Shown piece by piece: positions 43,487-52,377 of a stretch of DNA of 64,000 nt (position 1 is its first letter; the number at the start of each line of letters is the position of its first letter). Source of the DNA: an uncultured Clostridia bacterium. GTDB taxonomy: Bacteria; Bacillota; Clostridia; Christensenellales; Borkfalkiaceae. The stretch spans positions 62,001 to 126,000 of the forward strand of contig CASESJ010000005.1 of the NCBI GenBank assembly GCA_949290575.1, given 5' to 3'. The notes under the pieces were generated by a model. That model was not told where the DNA came from and did not search any database. It saw nothing but the letters and a program-made list of their open reading frames with translations. The position numbers and the translations under genes were made by a program.

Positions 43487-44287
43487 TTATTTGGGCTGTT
43501 TGCCGATATAAGCGAGGATACCGCCGTCGACATAGAGAATGTGACCGTTGATTGCGTTGGACGCGTCGGATGCGAGGAAGACTGCGGGAGCAGCGAGCTC
43601 GTCAGCTTCGAGCCAGCGACCTGCGGGCGTCTTTGCGATGATGAACGAGTCGAAGGGATGACGCGAACCGTCGGGCTGACGTTCGCGCAGGGGCGCGGTC
43701 TGAGGCGTAGCGATGTAGCCGGGACCTATGCCGTTGCACTGAATGTTGAATTCGCCGTACTCCGAGCAGATGTTGCGGGTGAGCATCTTGAGACCGCCCT
43801 TTGCGGCAGCGTATGCGGATACGGTTTCGCGACCGAGTTCGCTCATCATGGAGCAGATGTTTATAATCTTGCCGTGACCCTTTTTGATCATCGAGGGAAT
43901 GACTGCCTTAGCGCAGATGAAGGGCGCGTTGAGGTCGACGTCGATGACCTGTCTGAATTCCTCTGCTGTCATTTCGCACATGGGAATTCTCTTGATGATG
44001 CCTGCGTTGTTGACGAGAATGTCGATAACGCCGATTTCCTTTTCGATAGTCTTTACCATAGCCTGAACAGCCGCTTCGTCGCAGACGTTGCATACATAGC
44101 CGTAAGCCTTGATGCCGTCAGCCTTGTAAGATGCGAGACCCTTGTCCACGAGCTCCTGCTTGATGTCGCAGAATGCGATTGTTGCGCCTGCGGCTGCCAT
44201 GCCCTTTGCGATGGCGTAGCCTATACCGTAGGAAGCCCCCGTTACGAGAGCGACTTTACCGTCCAGTCTGAAATCTTCCATTTTCAT
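43487..44287 (-). CDS. short-chain dehydrogenase, gluconate 5-dehydrogenase/KduD type
   Basis: This is a 266-residue classical SDR. The cofactor motif TGASYGIG is at residues 17-24, followed by NNAG, a catalytic Ser in NICSMMSE and YAAAK with the catalytic Tyr and Lys. The C-terminal GRWLEADELAAPAVFLASDA and GHILYVDGG are typical of 2-keto-sugar-acid reductases. It likely interconverts a keto-sugar acid and its hydroxy form with NAD(P)H. No pathway genes are adjacent. It is transcribed alone. Confidence 0.92.
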   Translation of the reverse strand: MKMEDFRLDGKVALVTGASYGIGYAIAKGMAAAGATIAFCDIKQELVDKGLASYKADGIKAYGYVCNVCDEAAVQAMVKTIEKEIGVIDILVNNAGIIKRIPMCEMTAEEFRQVIDVDLNAPFICAKAVIPSMIKKGHGKIINICSMMSELGRETVSAYAAAKGGLKMLTRNICSEYGEFNIQCNGIGPGYIATPQTAPLRERQPDGSRHPFDSFIIAKTPAGRWLEADELAAPAVFLASDASNAINGHILYVDGGILAYIGKQPK

Positions 44288-44321
44288 AAAAATAAAATCT
44301 CCTTTTTTGAAGTTCGCTTAC

Positions 44322-44350
44322 ATTATACCATAACGCGCGCAATAATTCAA
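44322..44350 (-). promoter_or_regulatory. promoter of the SDR gene
   Basis: Minus strand: TTGAAT, 17 bases, TATAAT. Confidence 0.75.
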
Positions 44351-44405
44351 CCAAATTGAACTCACTTAAATTTTTTACCTTCCGAACGCCCGCTCATTAA
44401 ACAAC

Positions 44406-44440
44406 AAGCCCCCGCGACCGCTCGGCGGTCGCGGGGGCTT
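44406..44440 (-). terminator. terminator of the repeat lipoprotein gene
   Basis: A 14-16-bp stem with core GCCCCCGCGACCGC around TCG, placed about 50 bases past the lipoprotein stop codon. Confidence 0.75.
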
Positions 44441-44487
44441 ATATGGGGAAAGGTTAAAAGAGTTTGCGTTTCAGTTTATAAAATGTC

Positions 44488-45555
44488 TCAGTCGCGTCCT
44501 GTCTGAGTGCGGATTTCATCCCCGGATTGCTTACCGCAGTCCTCATCGTCGCACTCCTCGTCCTGTTCGCGGTCTTTCTCCTCTTCATAAGTCGGCAGAG
44601 CCTGACCCTCGTCGAGATATTCGTAGAAGACGTTGCCGTTCTCGTCCTTCAGGGCGACTATGATATAGCGTTCGGCATCCTTGCCCGCGCCGACGCGCAG
44701 ACGAATTATGTCGCGCCCGTCAACCGTGTCCTTTTCAAAGTAGAACACCTGCGACTGTCCGTCCGCAAAGGACGTCATCTTGACTTCGGTCTTGCCGTCT
44801 TCGACTTCGTACTCGAACGAGCTGCGGGCGGTAAGCTTGCCGTTTTCATAAATTTTATAGCTGTATTCCTGCTCCTGCTCGCCGTCCTCGTCAGTTTCGA
44901 AACTCTGCTCGACAAGCATATATCTGCCCTCGCCCAGCGTCACGCGGAAGGAGGTTTCAGCCTCGCTCTCACCATCCTCCACTTCGCTCTCGCGCTCGCC
45001 GCGTATGGGATATTCCGCGCCGTCGACAAGCATTACGCCCTCTATGCTGTAAGTTTCCTCTACTTCGTCTTCATCCTCCTCCCTGTCGGTCAGAAGCTGA
45101 TTGTAGTACATTATATAACTTACGTCGTTGCCCGAGATGTCCTTGCAGGAAACTATCATCTTCTCGCTGTACTCCGCTCTGTCCGAAGTCTGCGAAATCA
45201 TCCCGAACCCGCCGTCGCTGAGAAGACTGCCCACCAGCGTGAGATAGCCGTCAAGCCCGGTCGCCTGTTCGGGGGTCTGTTCTGTGCCCTGCTCGGGGGT
45301 CTGCTCCGTGCCCTGCTCGGGCGTCTGTTCCGTGCCCTGTTCGGGCGTCTGTTCTGTGCCCTGTTCAGGGGTCTGTTCGGTCATATCCGAGATGACCATA
45401 GCCGACGACGCCGCACTGAAGCCGTAGACCGACTGCGCCGTGGTGAGAGTGTCGAATTTATTCACAGTTGAGCTGCTCTGTTCGCCCGTGCAGGCGGTGA
45501 AGAGCGTTGCGGCGAGTGCCGCCGACATTGCCAAAGAGACTATAAGTTTTTTCAT
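44488..45555 (-). CDS. lipoprotein with TPEQGTEQ repeats, paralogous to the anti-sigma ectodomain
   Basis: The start is the ATG after GGAGG, giving 355 residues (MKKLIVSLAMSAALAATLFT, then a lipobox ending in Cys). A low-complexity stretch has five TPEQ(G/A)TEQ-like units. The remaining ~220 residues align with the extracellular part of the anti-sigma-like protein 1.6 kb away (YSIEGVMLVDGAEYPIRGER versus YSIEGVLVIGYESYPVEGTY). Function is unknown, but shared promoter and ectodomain suggest that it belongs to the same envelope-sensing unit. Confidence 0.85.
   Translation of the reverse strand: MKKLIVSLAMSAALAATLFTACTGEQSSSTVNKFDTLTTAQSVYGFSAASSAMVISDMTEQTPEQGTEQTPEQGTEQTPEQGTEQTPEQGTEQTPEQATGLDGYLTLVGSLLSDGGFGMISQTSDRAEYSEKMIVSCKDISGNDVSYIMYYNQLLTDREEDEDEVEETYSIEGVMLVDGAEYPIRGERESEVEDGESEAETSFRVTLGEGRYMLVEQSFETDEDGEQEQEYSYKIYENGKLTARSSFEYEVEDGKTEVKMTSFADGQSQVFYFEKDTVDGRDIIRLRVGAGKDAERYIIVALKDENGNVFYEYLDEGQALPTYEEEKDREQDEECDDEDCGKQSGDEIRTQTGRD
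45262..45383 (-). repeat. 24-bp tandem repeat in the lipoprotein gene
   Basis: About five copies of a 24-base unit encode TEQTPEQG. Third-base differences show older divergence of copies. Confidence 0.85.
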
Positions 45556-45585
45556 GATTTTACCTCCGCGGTTGATTGATTTCAA

Positions 45586-45618
45586 ATATATAACAATGCG
45601 AGTATGGCGTTTTGTTGG
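45586..45618 (-). promoter_or_regulatory. ECF-type promoter of the lipoprotein gene
   Basis: On the minus strand: CCAACAAAACGC, nine bases, ATTGTTATAT. It is the same bipartite motif, with equal spacing, as in front of the sigma gene. Confidence 0.65.
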
Positions 45619-45701
45619 AAAATTATTAATTATTTTTTGAGAATTTTTCGGACTGTTGACTTTGCCGCCTTTTGCTGATATCATTTTTTTAAGAAATTTC
45701 T

Positions 45702-45742
45702 GCGTTTTGCCAACAAAACGCGTGCGTTGAATTGTTTATAAT
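45702..45742 (+). promoter_or_regulatory. ECF-type promoter of the sigma/anti-sigma operon
   Basis: CCAACAAAACGC, nine bases, ATTGTTTATAAT. The -35-like block also lies in the dyad GCGTTTTG-CCAA-CAAAACGC (45702-45721). Confidence 0.65.
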
Positions 45743-45756
45743 ACGGAAAGGCAAAT

Positions 45757-46281
45757 ATGAGCGATAAACTCGAAAAAAAGATAGCGCAGCTCAGGGGCGG
45801 CGACGGGCGGGCATTCGACTATATCTACGAAAGGACCAACCGACCCGTGTACTTTGCGATACTCTATATAGTGCGCGACAGAATGTACGCCGAGGACATA
45901 ATGCAGGACACCTATATAAAGGCGATGTCCTCGCTCGGGCAGTACGCAGAGGGCACTAATTTTATTGCGTGGATATGCACTATTGCAAAGTCGCTCGCGC
46001 TCAATCACTTAAAAAAATACAGGCGGGAAATTTCCACCGACTTCGACGCCGAGAGCTTCAGATACGGTCAGACGGAGACGCATACCCCCTTTATATTCGA
46101 CGTTGCGGCTAAGGTGCTCGACGAGGACGAATATAAAATTTTAATGCTCTGTCAGGTGGCGGGATACAAGCGACGGGAGGTTGCGGAACTGATGAAAATT
46201 CCCATAGGCACGGTGACCTGGAAGAACAATCAGGCAATTAAAAAACTTAAAGAATATCTCATAAAGGAGGGCAGAGAATGA
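45757..46281 (+). CDS. ECF-family RNA polymerase sigma factor
   Basis: This 174-residue protein contains sigma region 2 (YFAILYIVRDRMYAEDIMQD) and region 4 (MLCQVAGYKRREVAELMKIP, then GTVTWKNNQAIKKL), and nothing between them but a linker, as in group 4 sigma factors. It overlaps the next gene by ATGA. The promoter carries a motif found again in front of the divergent lipoprotein gene, which suggests autoregulation. Confidence 0.94.
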   Translation: MSDKLEKKIAQLRGGDGRAFDYIYERTNRPVYFAILYIVRDRMYAEDIMQDTYIKAMSSLGQYAEGTNFIAWICTIAKSLALNHLKKYRREISTDFDAESFRYGQTETHTPFIFDVAAKVLDEDEYKILMLCQVAGYKRREVAELMKIPIGTVTWKNNQAIKKLKEYLIKEGRE

Positions 46282-47441
46282 AGGACAGAGACATAAAGAA
46301 ACTGCTTGCCGACGAGGCGGAACATATTCTGCCCGACGAGAGCGTCAAAGAAAATATAAAATACAAACTCGGCTATGACGCCGGACAGGAGGCGAAAGCC
46401 ATTGCAGGCGGAGGCACGGAGAGCGCGAAAATCAACCGCAGAACGCTGATTGCAATATGCGCGGCGGCACTTGCAATCATAATCGCGCTGAGCATAATTC
46501 TGCCGACGACGCTGGGCGGCAAGCCCTCCTTCCCCTCGATTTCTGGCGGGGAGAACAAGTTTGAAGAGATTACCGACGCGCAGTCGTTCTACGCCTACGG
46601 CGCGGCTTCGCTGGGCAGTATTCTGTCCTCGCCCGACGGCGAAGGCGGCGCGACGACGGCAGCCTCTCCCCTTACAGACGACGGCGACGCGAACGAGAGG
46701 CTGGGCGCGATAAACAGATATATGCCGCTCGTAGAAAGTCTTCTGAGCGACGGCGCGATTTCGGGCACGGTAGAGACGGACAAATACGGCTACGAATGCG
46801 CGATGACGGTCACCCACACCGACCTCTTGGGAAACGCCGTGACATATGTGATGTATTATAACAGAACCTTTACGGGCGGCGAAAACGAGGACGGCGAGAG
46901 CGAGGAAAATTACTCGATTGAGGGCGTGCTCGTCATAGGCTACGAGAGCTATCCCGTAGAGGGCACTTATAAGACTGAGAGCGAGCTGGGCGGCGACGAG
47001 AGCGAGTTTGAGAGCGAGCTGGAATTCAGGGCGTTCACCTCCTCCGACAGGCGGTCGTATATAGAGGTCAGGCAGGAGCACGAAAGCGAAACCGAGGACG
47101 GCGAGAGCGAGCTGGAGACGGAATACGTATACAGAGTTTACGAGGGCGGAAAGCTCGTCAGCACGACCGAGATACAGTACGAACAAGAGGACGGCGAACC
47201 TGAAATTTTTATGTCTGTCGAACAGGGCGGACAGAGAGACGAACTCACATTTACCGCCCCCCGCGGCAACGGCAATACAATTTTCGCGCGCGGCACGATA
47301 AGCGGCGAACAGGTCAGCTTTACGGTGCACATCAGCGAGGGAAGTTACCGCTATGAATTCTCCGACGGCAGAAACGAAAGCTTCGGCAGGGCGGAGGAAA
47401 ACAAGGGCAACCGCCCGCAGAGCGCAACGGCGGAAATCTGA
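46278..47441 (+). CDS. membrane anti-sigma-factor-like protein with large ectodomain
   Basis: This 387-residue protein has about 55 cytoplasmic residues, one membrane helix at 57-78 (LIAICAAALAIIIALSIILP), and an acidic extracellular region of about 300 residues. There is no HxxxCxxC zinc anti-sigma motif, so the binding mode to the sigma factor differs from ZAS proteins. The ectodomain is paralogous to the neighbouring lipoprotein. Position right after an ECF sigma gene with a coupled start supports an anti-sigma role. Confidence 0.8.
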   Translation: MKDRDIKKLLADEAEHILPDESVKENIKYKLGYDAGQEAKAIAGGGTESAKINRRTLIAICAAALAIIIALSIILPTTLGGKPSFPSISGGENKFEEITDAQSFYAYGAASLGSILSSPDGEGGATTAASPLTDDGDANERLGAINRYMPLVESLLSDGAISGTVETDKYGYECAMTVTHTDLLGNAVTYVMYYNRTFTGGENEDGESEENYSIEGVLVIGYESYPVEGTYKTESELGGDESEFESELEFRAFTSSDRRSYIEVRQEHESETEDGESELETEYVYRVYEGGKLVSTTEIQYEQEDGEPEIFMSVEQGGQRDELTFTAPRGNGNTIFARGTISGEQVSFTVHISEGSYRYEFSDGRNESFGRAEENKGNRPQSATAEI

Positions 47442-47491
47442 AAAGACGACGCACCTTGCTCAAAGCATAGATAATTCAAAGCGCAGACAAA

Positions 47492-47526
47492 AAGCCGCCC
47501 TTCCGCATTTTGCGGAAGGGCGGCTT
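47492..47526. terminator. bidirectional terminator
   Basis: A 16-bp stem AAGCCGCCCTTCCGCA and its complement around TTT, between convergent genes. Confidence 0.8.
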
Positions 47527-47599
47527 GCGTTATCTTTATGCATTGCACGCTCTGAAAATGCAGAGCCTGCCTTTGCATGACCCGCCGAGCATTGAAAAA

Positions 47600-49486
47600 T
47601 CACTTGCCCGCGGCGAGTTTTTCCCTGTGCACCTGAAGGTTGTACAGCCTGTAATATCTGCCCTTTGCGGCAATCAGCTGCCTGTGATTGCCCTGTTCGA
47701 TAATCTCGCCGTGCGACAGCACTATTATGTTGTCGGCGTTGCAGATTGTGGACAGTCTGTGCGCGACAATGAGCATAGTGCCTATGTTCATCATCTTTTC
47801 GAGCGAATTCTGTATGAGCACCTCGGTCTCGGTATCGATATTCGCCGTAGCCTCGTCGAGTATCATGACCGACGGCTTGTGAATGATTGTGCGCGCAAAG
47901 GACAACAGCTGCCTTTGTCCTGCGGAGAAGTTGTTGCCGCGCTCGCGCACGACTTCGTCAAGTCCGCACTCGAGCTTGTTGATAAAGGGCGCGGCGTTGA
48001 CGTATTCGCAGGCGCGCATTATCTCCTCGTCCGAAAATTCCGACCTCAAAGCAATGTTGCTGCGCACCGTGCCCGCAAAGAGGAATACGTCCTGCAGCAT
48101 CTGACCGAACTGCCGCCTGAGCGAGGCAATCTTTATGCTCTTTATGTCCCTGCCGTCAATGAGTATCTGCCCCTTCTGTATGTCGTAGTTGCGGCATATC
48201 AGCGAGAGTATCGTCGTCTTGCCCGAGCCCGTCGAGCCGACGAACGCCACCGTCTCATTCGCCTTTACTTTGAAGGATACGCCCTTGAGCACCCACTCGC
48301 CGGGCACGTATGCGAACCATACGTCGCGGAATTCTATATCGCCCTTGATTTCGCCTATGTCCTCGGCGTCCTCCTCGTCCACCACCTGCGGCTGCATGTC
48401 GAAGACGGTGAAAATCTTTTCAGCCGAGGCGAATGCAGACTGCAGCCAGTTGAACTGCTCTGCAAGGCTCTGTATGGGGTTGAAGAACTTGGATATGTAC
48501 ATGTAGAACGTGACGACGACTTCGCTCGTCATCGTCTGACCGAGGAAGGTAAAGTCCTGAATATATCCCTTTGCGCCGAGATACAACAGAAGCATTACCG
48601 AGGTTATATACAGCATATACACGAGCGGACGGAATATGCCGAAGACCAGAATCTGCTGCTGTTTTGCCGAGGCGAGCTTTTTGTTCTTTGCGGAGAACTC
48701 GTCCATCTTCCTCGCCTCGCGGTTGAAAATCTGCGTTATCTTCATGCCCGAAAGGTTTTCGGAAAGGAAGGTATTTATGTCCGTCGTGCCGTCCTTGACC
48801 TTGCGGTAAGCCATGCGCGAGAACTTGCGGAAGATTATCGTGAACAGCACGATAAAGGGCACGAAGCAGAGTATCATGAGCGTCAGCTCGTAGTTGAGGC
48901 AGAGCATTGCCGCCAGCACGCCGATTATAACGAAGCAGTTCTTCAGGAGGTTGACGAGAATGTTTGTGAACATCTGCGAGATGGCGTTGGTATCGTTTGT
49001 CACCCTCGTGACGAGCTTGCCGACGGGAATGGTGTTGAGCTGAGCGTGCGAGAGGCTCTCTATGTGGGTGAACAGATCTTCCCTCAGCGCGGAGAGAATT
49101 TTCTGCCCCGTGCGCTGGAGCACCATTGCCTGAAAGTATGAACTGACGAGCGACACTATGAGTATGCCCGCATACACGGCGACGAGCGCGAACAGACGTG
49201 CGAGCTCGAACTGACCCTTTACAAGTCCTTCTATGTAGCCGATGAGCAGCGGCGAGAGAATGTCGTATGCGATTGAAAAGAGCATGCACACGCCGACGAA
49301 CACAAACTGCTTTTTATACGGCTTTGCGTACGCGAACAGGCGGCGGACTATCTCGCCGTCCTTCATGTTTCTGTCGAAGCCGATAGCCTGTTTTTTGTTC
49401 CTGACGGTGGCATAGGCTATGATGAATACGGTCGATACGAGCCCTATTATGCCGCCGGCAACGAGCAGAGGAAAGTATTCACGCAT
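47600..49486 (-). CDS. ABC exporter subunit, canonical NBD
   Basis: This 628-residue half transporter has six membrane helices followed by an ATPase domain. The start is the ATG eight bases inside the end of its partner gene. Walker A is GSTGSGKTT, the signature is FSAGQRQLLSFART and Walker B is VMILDEATANID with the catalytic Glu. It pairs with the upstream subunit in a heterodimeric multidrug- or lipid-type exporter. Substrate cannot be told. Confidence 0.95.
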   Translation of the reverse strand: MREYFPLLVAGGIIGLVSTVFIIAYATVRNKKQAIGFDRNMKDGEIVRRLFAYAKPYKKQFVFVGVCMLFSIAYDILSPLLIGYIEGLVKGQFELARLFALVAVYAGILIVSLVSSYFQAMVLQRTGQKILSALREDLFTHIESLSHAQLNTIPVGKLVTRVTNDTNAISQMFTNILVNLLKNCFVIIGVLAAMLCLNYELTLMILCFVPFIVLFTIIFRKFSRMAYRKVKDGTTDINTFLSENLSGMKITQIFNREARKMDEFSAKNKKLASAKQQQILVFGIFRPLVYMLYITSVMLLLYLGAKGYIQDFTFLGQTMTSEVVVTFYMYISKFFNPIQSLAEQFNWLQSAFASAEKIFTVFDMQPQVVDEEDAEDIGEIKGDIEFRDVWFAYVPGEWVLKGVSFKVKANETVAFVGSTGSGKTTILSLICRNYDIQKGQILIDGRDIKSIKIASLRRQFGQMLQDVFLFAGTVRSNIALRSEFSDEEIMRACEYVNAAPFINKLECGLDEVVRERGNNFSAGQRQLLSFARTIIHKPSVMILDEATANIDTETEVLIQNSLEKMMNIGTMLIVAHRLSTICNADNIIVLSHGEIIEQGNHRQLIAAKGRYYRLYNLQVHREKLAAGK

Positions 49487-51272
49487 TGCCTTCACCCCCT
49501 TCCGCCTCGAGCTTCTGCAGGTCGACCATTCTGCGGTAATCGGGGCAGGATGAGTACAGCTCTTCGTGCCTGCCGACCGCCACCACTTCGCCGTCGTCGA
49601 TAAAGATAATCTTGTCCATATTTTCGACGGTGGATATGCGGTGCGCAATGAGTATGGTGGTCATGCCCGCGCGCGCCGCGGCGAGGTTGGACATTATGGT
49701 CTGTTCGGTCCTGGTGTCGACCGCCGAGACGGAGTCGTCGAGTATGAGAATTTTAGCGTTCTTCATAAGCGCCCTCGCAATCGAAATGCGCTGTTTCTGT
49801 CCTCCCGAGACGGTGACGCCGCGCTCGCCGAGCACGGTTGAATACCTGTCCTTGAATTCCATAATGTTGTCGTGCACGTCTGCAAGCCGCGCCGCCTGCT
49901 CGGCAGCCTCGCTCTCCTCCTCTCCGCCCGCGCCCTCGTAGGCGAAGGCTATGTTGTTTTCAATGGTGTCGCTGAAGAGGAAGTTGTCCTGCGGAACGTA
50001 CGCCGCCGCGCCCCTGACGCTGCGTATGGAGACGTCGTTTACGTCGTGTCCGTCTATGAATATCGTGCCGTCGGGCACGTTGTATGTGCGCAGTATGAGG
50101 TCGACAATCGTCGTCTTGCCCGAGCCCGTCTTGCCCACGAGCCCGACGTTTTCGCCCGCCTCTATCTTAAAGGACACGTCCTTGAGTACGTCGAACTCGC
50201 CGTCGGGATAGCGGAATGTGAGGTGTCTGAACTCTATCTCGCCCTTTATGTCCTCCGCCTCCTCAACGCCTTCGCGGTCGACGACGTCCTGCTTTGCATC
50301 GAGAAGTTCGCTTATGCGGTTGAGCGAAGCCTTGCCGCGCGAAGTCATCTCTATAAGCTGCGATACAGCCATTACCGGCCAGACCATTGCGGTGAAGTAG
50401 CCTATGTATTCCACGAGCTGACCCGCGTCGAACCTGCCGAGGTAGACGAGATAGCCGCCGTAGCCGAGAATTATGCACACGACAGACTCTACGAGCAGCG
50501 TGACGACTATGGTCAGAAGTGTGGAAATGCGCGTATATTCGACGTTGACCTTTTCGTTCTTTTTATTGAGCTTTCTGAAAGCCAAAAGCTCTGCTGCCTC
50601 CTTGACGAAGGCTTTGATTACGGCTATGCCCGAAAAACTCTCCTGCGAGAAGTCCGAAAGTTCGGAAAAGACCGCCTGACGCTCCTCCCACTTCATCATC
50701 ATATACTTAGCGACAATCGCACCGCCGACGAGCAGCAGAGCCATGGGAATGAGCGAAAGCAGGGTGAGCTGCCAGTCCATATTCCACATTTTGAATACGG
50801 TGAGCGCGCCTAAGAACGCCGCGTCGCACAGCATCAATATGCCTGAACCGAAGCAGTCCTGCACGGTCTCGAGGTCGTTGGTAAAAAGGGACATCAGATT
50901 GCCGACCTTGTTGACCTGATAGTACTGATGCGACAGATCTTTGCAACGGTCGAACATTCTGTCGCGGATGTCCGTTTCGACTTTGATTGCCGAGCCGAAG
51001 AAACATATGCGCCAGAGAAATCTGCCCGCGACCATGACGAGAATTATTATGACGAGGGGCAGACATATGCTGTCGAGAAGGAAGTCCATATCGAAGGGCA
51101 CAACGCCCGCCTCCGTCTCGACGAAGCCTGTGTTCATGCCGTTGATTACCATGCGGTAGAGTTCGGGCACTTCGAGCTGAAAATAGTCCACCAGCACGAG
51201 AGCCGCAAGACCTATGAGCAGTATCCACGAATATTTTAAATAGTACCTGTTTATGTGCTTGCCGAATATCAC
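49479..51272 (-). CDS. ABC exporter subunit with degenerate NBD
   Basis: This 597-residue half transporter starts at GTG eight bases after AAGGAG. Walker A is GKTGSGKTT and the signature VSGGQKQRIS, but Walker B reads ILILDDSVSAVD, with Asp in place of the catalytic Glu. One degenerate site of this kind is typical of heterodimeric exporters such as TM287/288 and BmrCD. Overlap with the partner gene by eight bases supports assembly of one transporter. Confidence 0.95.
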   Translation of the reverse strand: MIFGKHINRYYLKYSWILLIGLAALVLVDYFQLEVPELYRMVINGMNTGFVETEAGVVPFDMDFLLDSICLPLVIIILVMVAGRFLWRICFFGSAIKVETDIRDRMFDRCKDLSHQYYQVNKVGNLMSLFTNDLETVQDCFGSGILMLCDAAFLGALTVFKMWNMDWQLTLLSLIPMALLLVGGAIVAKYMMMKWEERQAVFSELSDFSQESFSGIAVIKAFVKEAAELLAFRKLNKKNEKVNVEYTRISTLLTIVVTLLVESVVCIILGYGGYLVYLGRFDAGQLVEYIGYFTAMVWPVMAVSQLIEMTSRGKASLNRISELLDAKQDVVDREGVEEAEDIKGEIEFRHLTFRYPDGEFDVLKDVSFKIEAGENVGLVGKTGSGKTTIVDLILRTYNVPDGTIFIDGHDVNDVSIRSVRGAAAYVPQDNFLFSDTIENNIAFAYEGAGGEEESEAAEQAARLADVHDNIMEFKDRYSTVLGERGVTVSGGQKQRISIARALMKNAKILILDDSVSAVDTRTEQTIMSNLAAARAGMTTILIAHRISTVENMDKIIFIDDGEVVAVGRHEELYSSCPDYRRMVDLQKLEAEGGEGNA

Positions 51273-51307
51273 GCAGCTCTCTCCTTATAATTATATTACA
51301 AATCAGC

Positions 51308-51336
51308 ATTGTAACACCGGTGCGGGGCGTTGTCAA
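51308..51336 (-). promoter_or_regulatory. promoter of the ABC exporter operon
   Basis: Minus strand: TTGACA, 17 bases, TACAAT. Confidence 0.8.
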
Positions 51337-51499
51337 CAGCGTTCGACAACTTTTTGCGCGCACGCGCAATAATTACGCCGTCATCTGCCGTCTCAAGATT
51401 ATCTGCCCGCCCTTTATACCGCTCCGCGCGCCAGCATTTGTCATTTTGCCGTTTATCCTTCCGCCGCGGACTGAATTAAGTTTTTAACATAACGCAACA

Positions 51500-51540
51500 C
51501 CGCCCCGAAAGCAATAGTTTCGGGGCGGGATATTTTTAAT
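51500..51540. terminator. hairpin after the five-gene cluster
   Basis: An 11-bp stem CCGCCCCGAAA / TTTCGGGGCGG. A T-run lies on the plus-strand side; the minus-strand side is less T-rich, so termination of the cluster is probable but not certain. The rest of the 51.27-51.58 kb gap shows no gene. Confidence 0.6.
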
Positions 51541-51579
51541 TTTTTCAGCACAAACAAATCGCTCGCACACAATGTACCA

Positions 51580-52377
51580 TTATTTGGAAAAATTCCGCCA
51601 CGCAGAATACATAGTCAGTCGGCTTTCTTTACTCATTTTTTTGCTTATGTACTTACTGCCGCGCGCAAAAAGCTGGCAAGTAAATTTATCGCCGAAAGAC
51701 TTTTTCAGAAAGGAAGCTATTTGCTCGTCGCGCAGGAAACTGCAGGAAAAAATATCTATGCGACAGCGCATGGTTTTTATGTCGTAATGCACGGCAATGT
51801 GGCTCTGTGCCACCATAACAACACCCGTTATCTGAGAGGGATTTTCCCTGCTGTCATAGATAACGTAAGGGCGGGTAATGGGCAGCATGTTTATATTGGC
51901 AGGCGCATCGTCAAGCCATCTGTAAATGCTGTCCATTGTCATTTCAAAACCCTGCGTCTCTATTAGATAATGAGGTCCAAAGTCCGCGTTCTCATTTATT
52001 TTCTTTCCTTCAACCATTCCCGGAAAGCGTCTGTCGATAACATCGACAGACATTCTATCAGCATAGAGATATTCTTTGAATGTGTCTCTGAGCTCGTCCT
52101 CTTCTATGAAAATATCGGTGAGGACATCGGCAAAGTAACACGACCTTCTGGGGAAAGTATGAATGGTTATATGCCCGTTAGCAAGTATGCAGAACGCACT
52201 TATTCCGCTGTCTTCGTAATCTTTTGACGAATAGTATGGCAATAAATACGGCGGCATTACGGGCTTTAAATTGAATTTAGCCGACAATCTTACAAGCAAC
52301 TCGTTTATGAGCATGAGACTGTCACCCTGAGTTTCTTTGACATCGTAAGCATCTATTACAAAATGTAGTTCAGACAT
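51580..52377 (-). CDS. duplicated S-adenosylmethionine decarboxylase-like protein
   Basis: This 265-residue protein has two AdoMet-decarboxylase-like halves. In bacterial SpeD/SpeH the motif ESH-x-IHxFPE contains the Ser that becomes pyruvoyl, and a later Cys acts in catalysis. Here the first half reads ANGHITIHTFP (66-76) and lacks both Ser and Cys. The second half reads AQSHIAVH (190-197) with Ser-192, His-193 and Cys-212 (IDIFSC) kept, but Gln in place of Glu. No spermidine synthase or other polyamine gene is near. It directly follows the 748-residue protein with no gap, as last gene of the cluster. Confidence 0.8.
   Translation of the reverse strand: MSELHFVIDAYDVKETQGDSLMLINELLVRLSAKFNLKPVMPPYLLPYYSSKDYEDSGISAFCILANGHITIHTFPRRSCYFADVLTDIFIEEDELRDTFKEYLYADRMSVDVIDRRFPGMVEGKKINENADFGPHYLIETQGFEMTMDSIYRWLDDAPANINMLPITRPYVIYDSRENPSQITGVVMVAQSHIAVHYDIKTMRCRIDIFSCSFLRDEQIASFLKKSFGDKFTCQLFARGSKYISKKMSKESRLTMYSAWRNFSK

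Noticed and set aside
51580-52377. Ordinary polyamine-pathway AdoMet decarboxylase
   Set aside because: It is duplicated, the first copy lacks catalytic residues, and no spermidine synthase or arginase-type gene is near.
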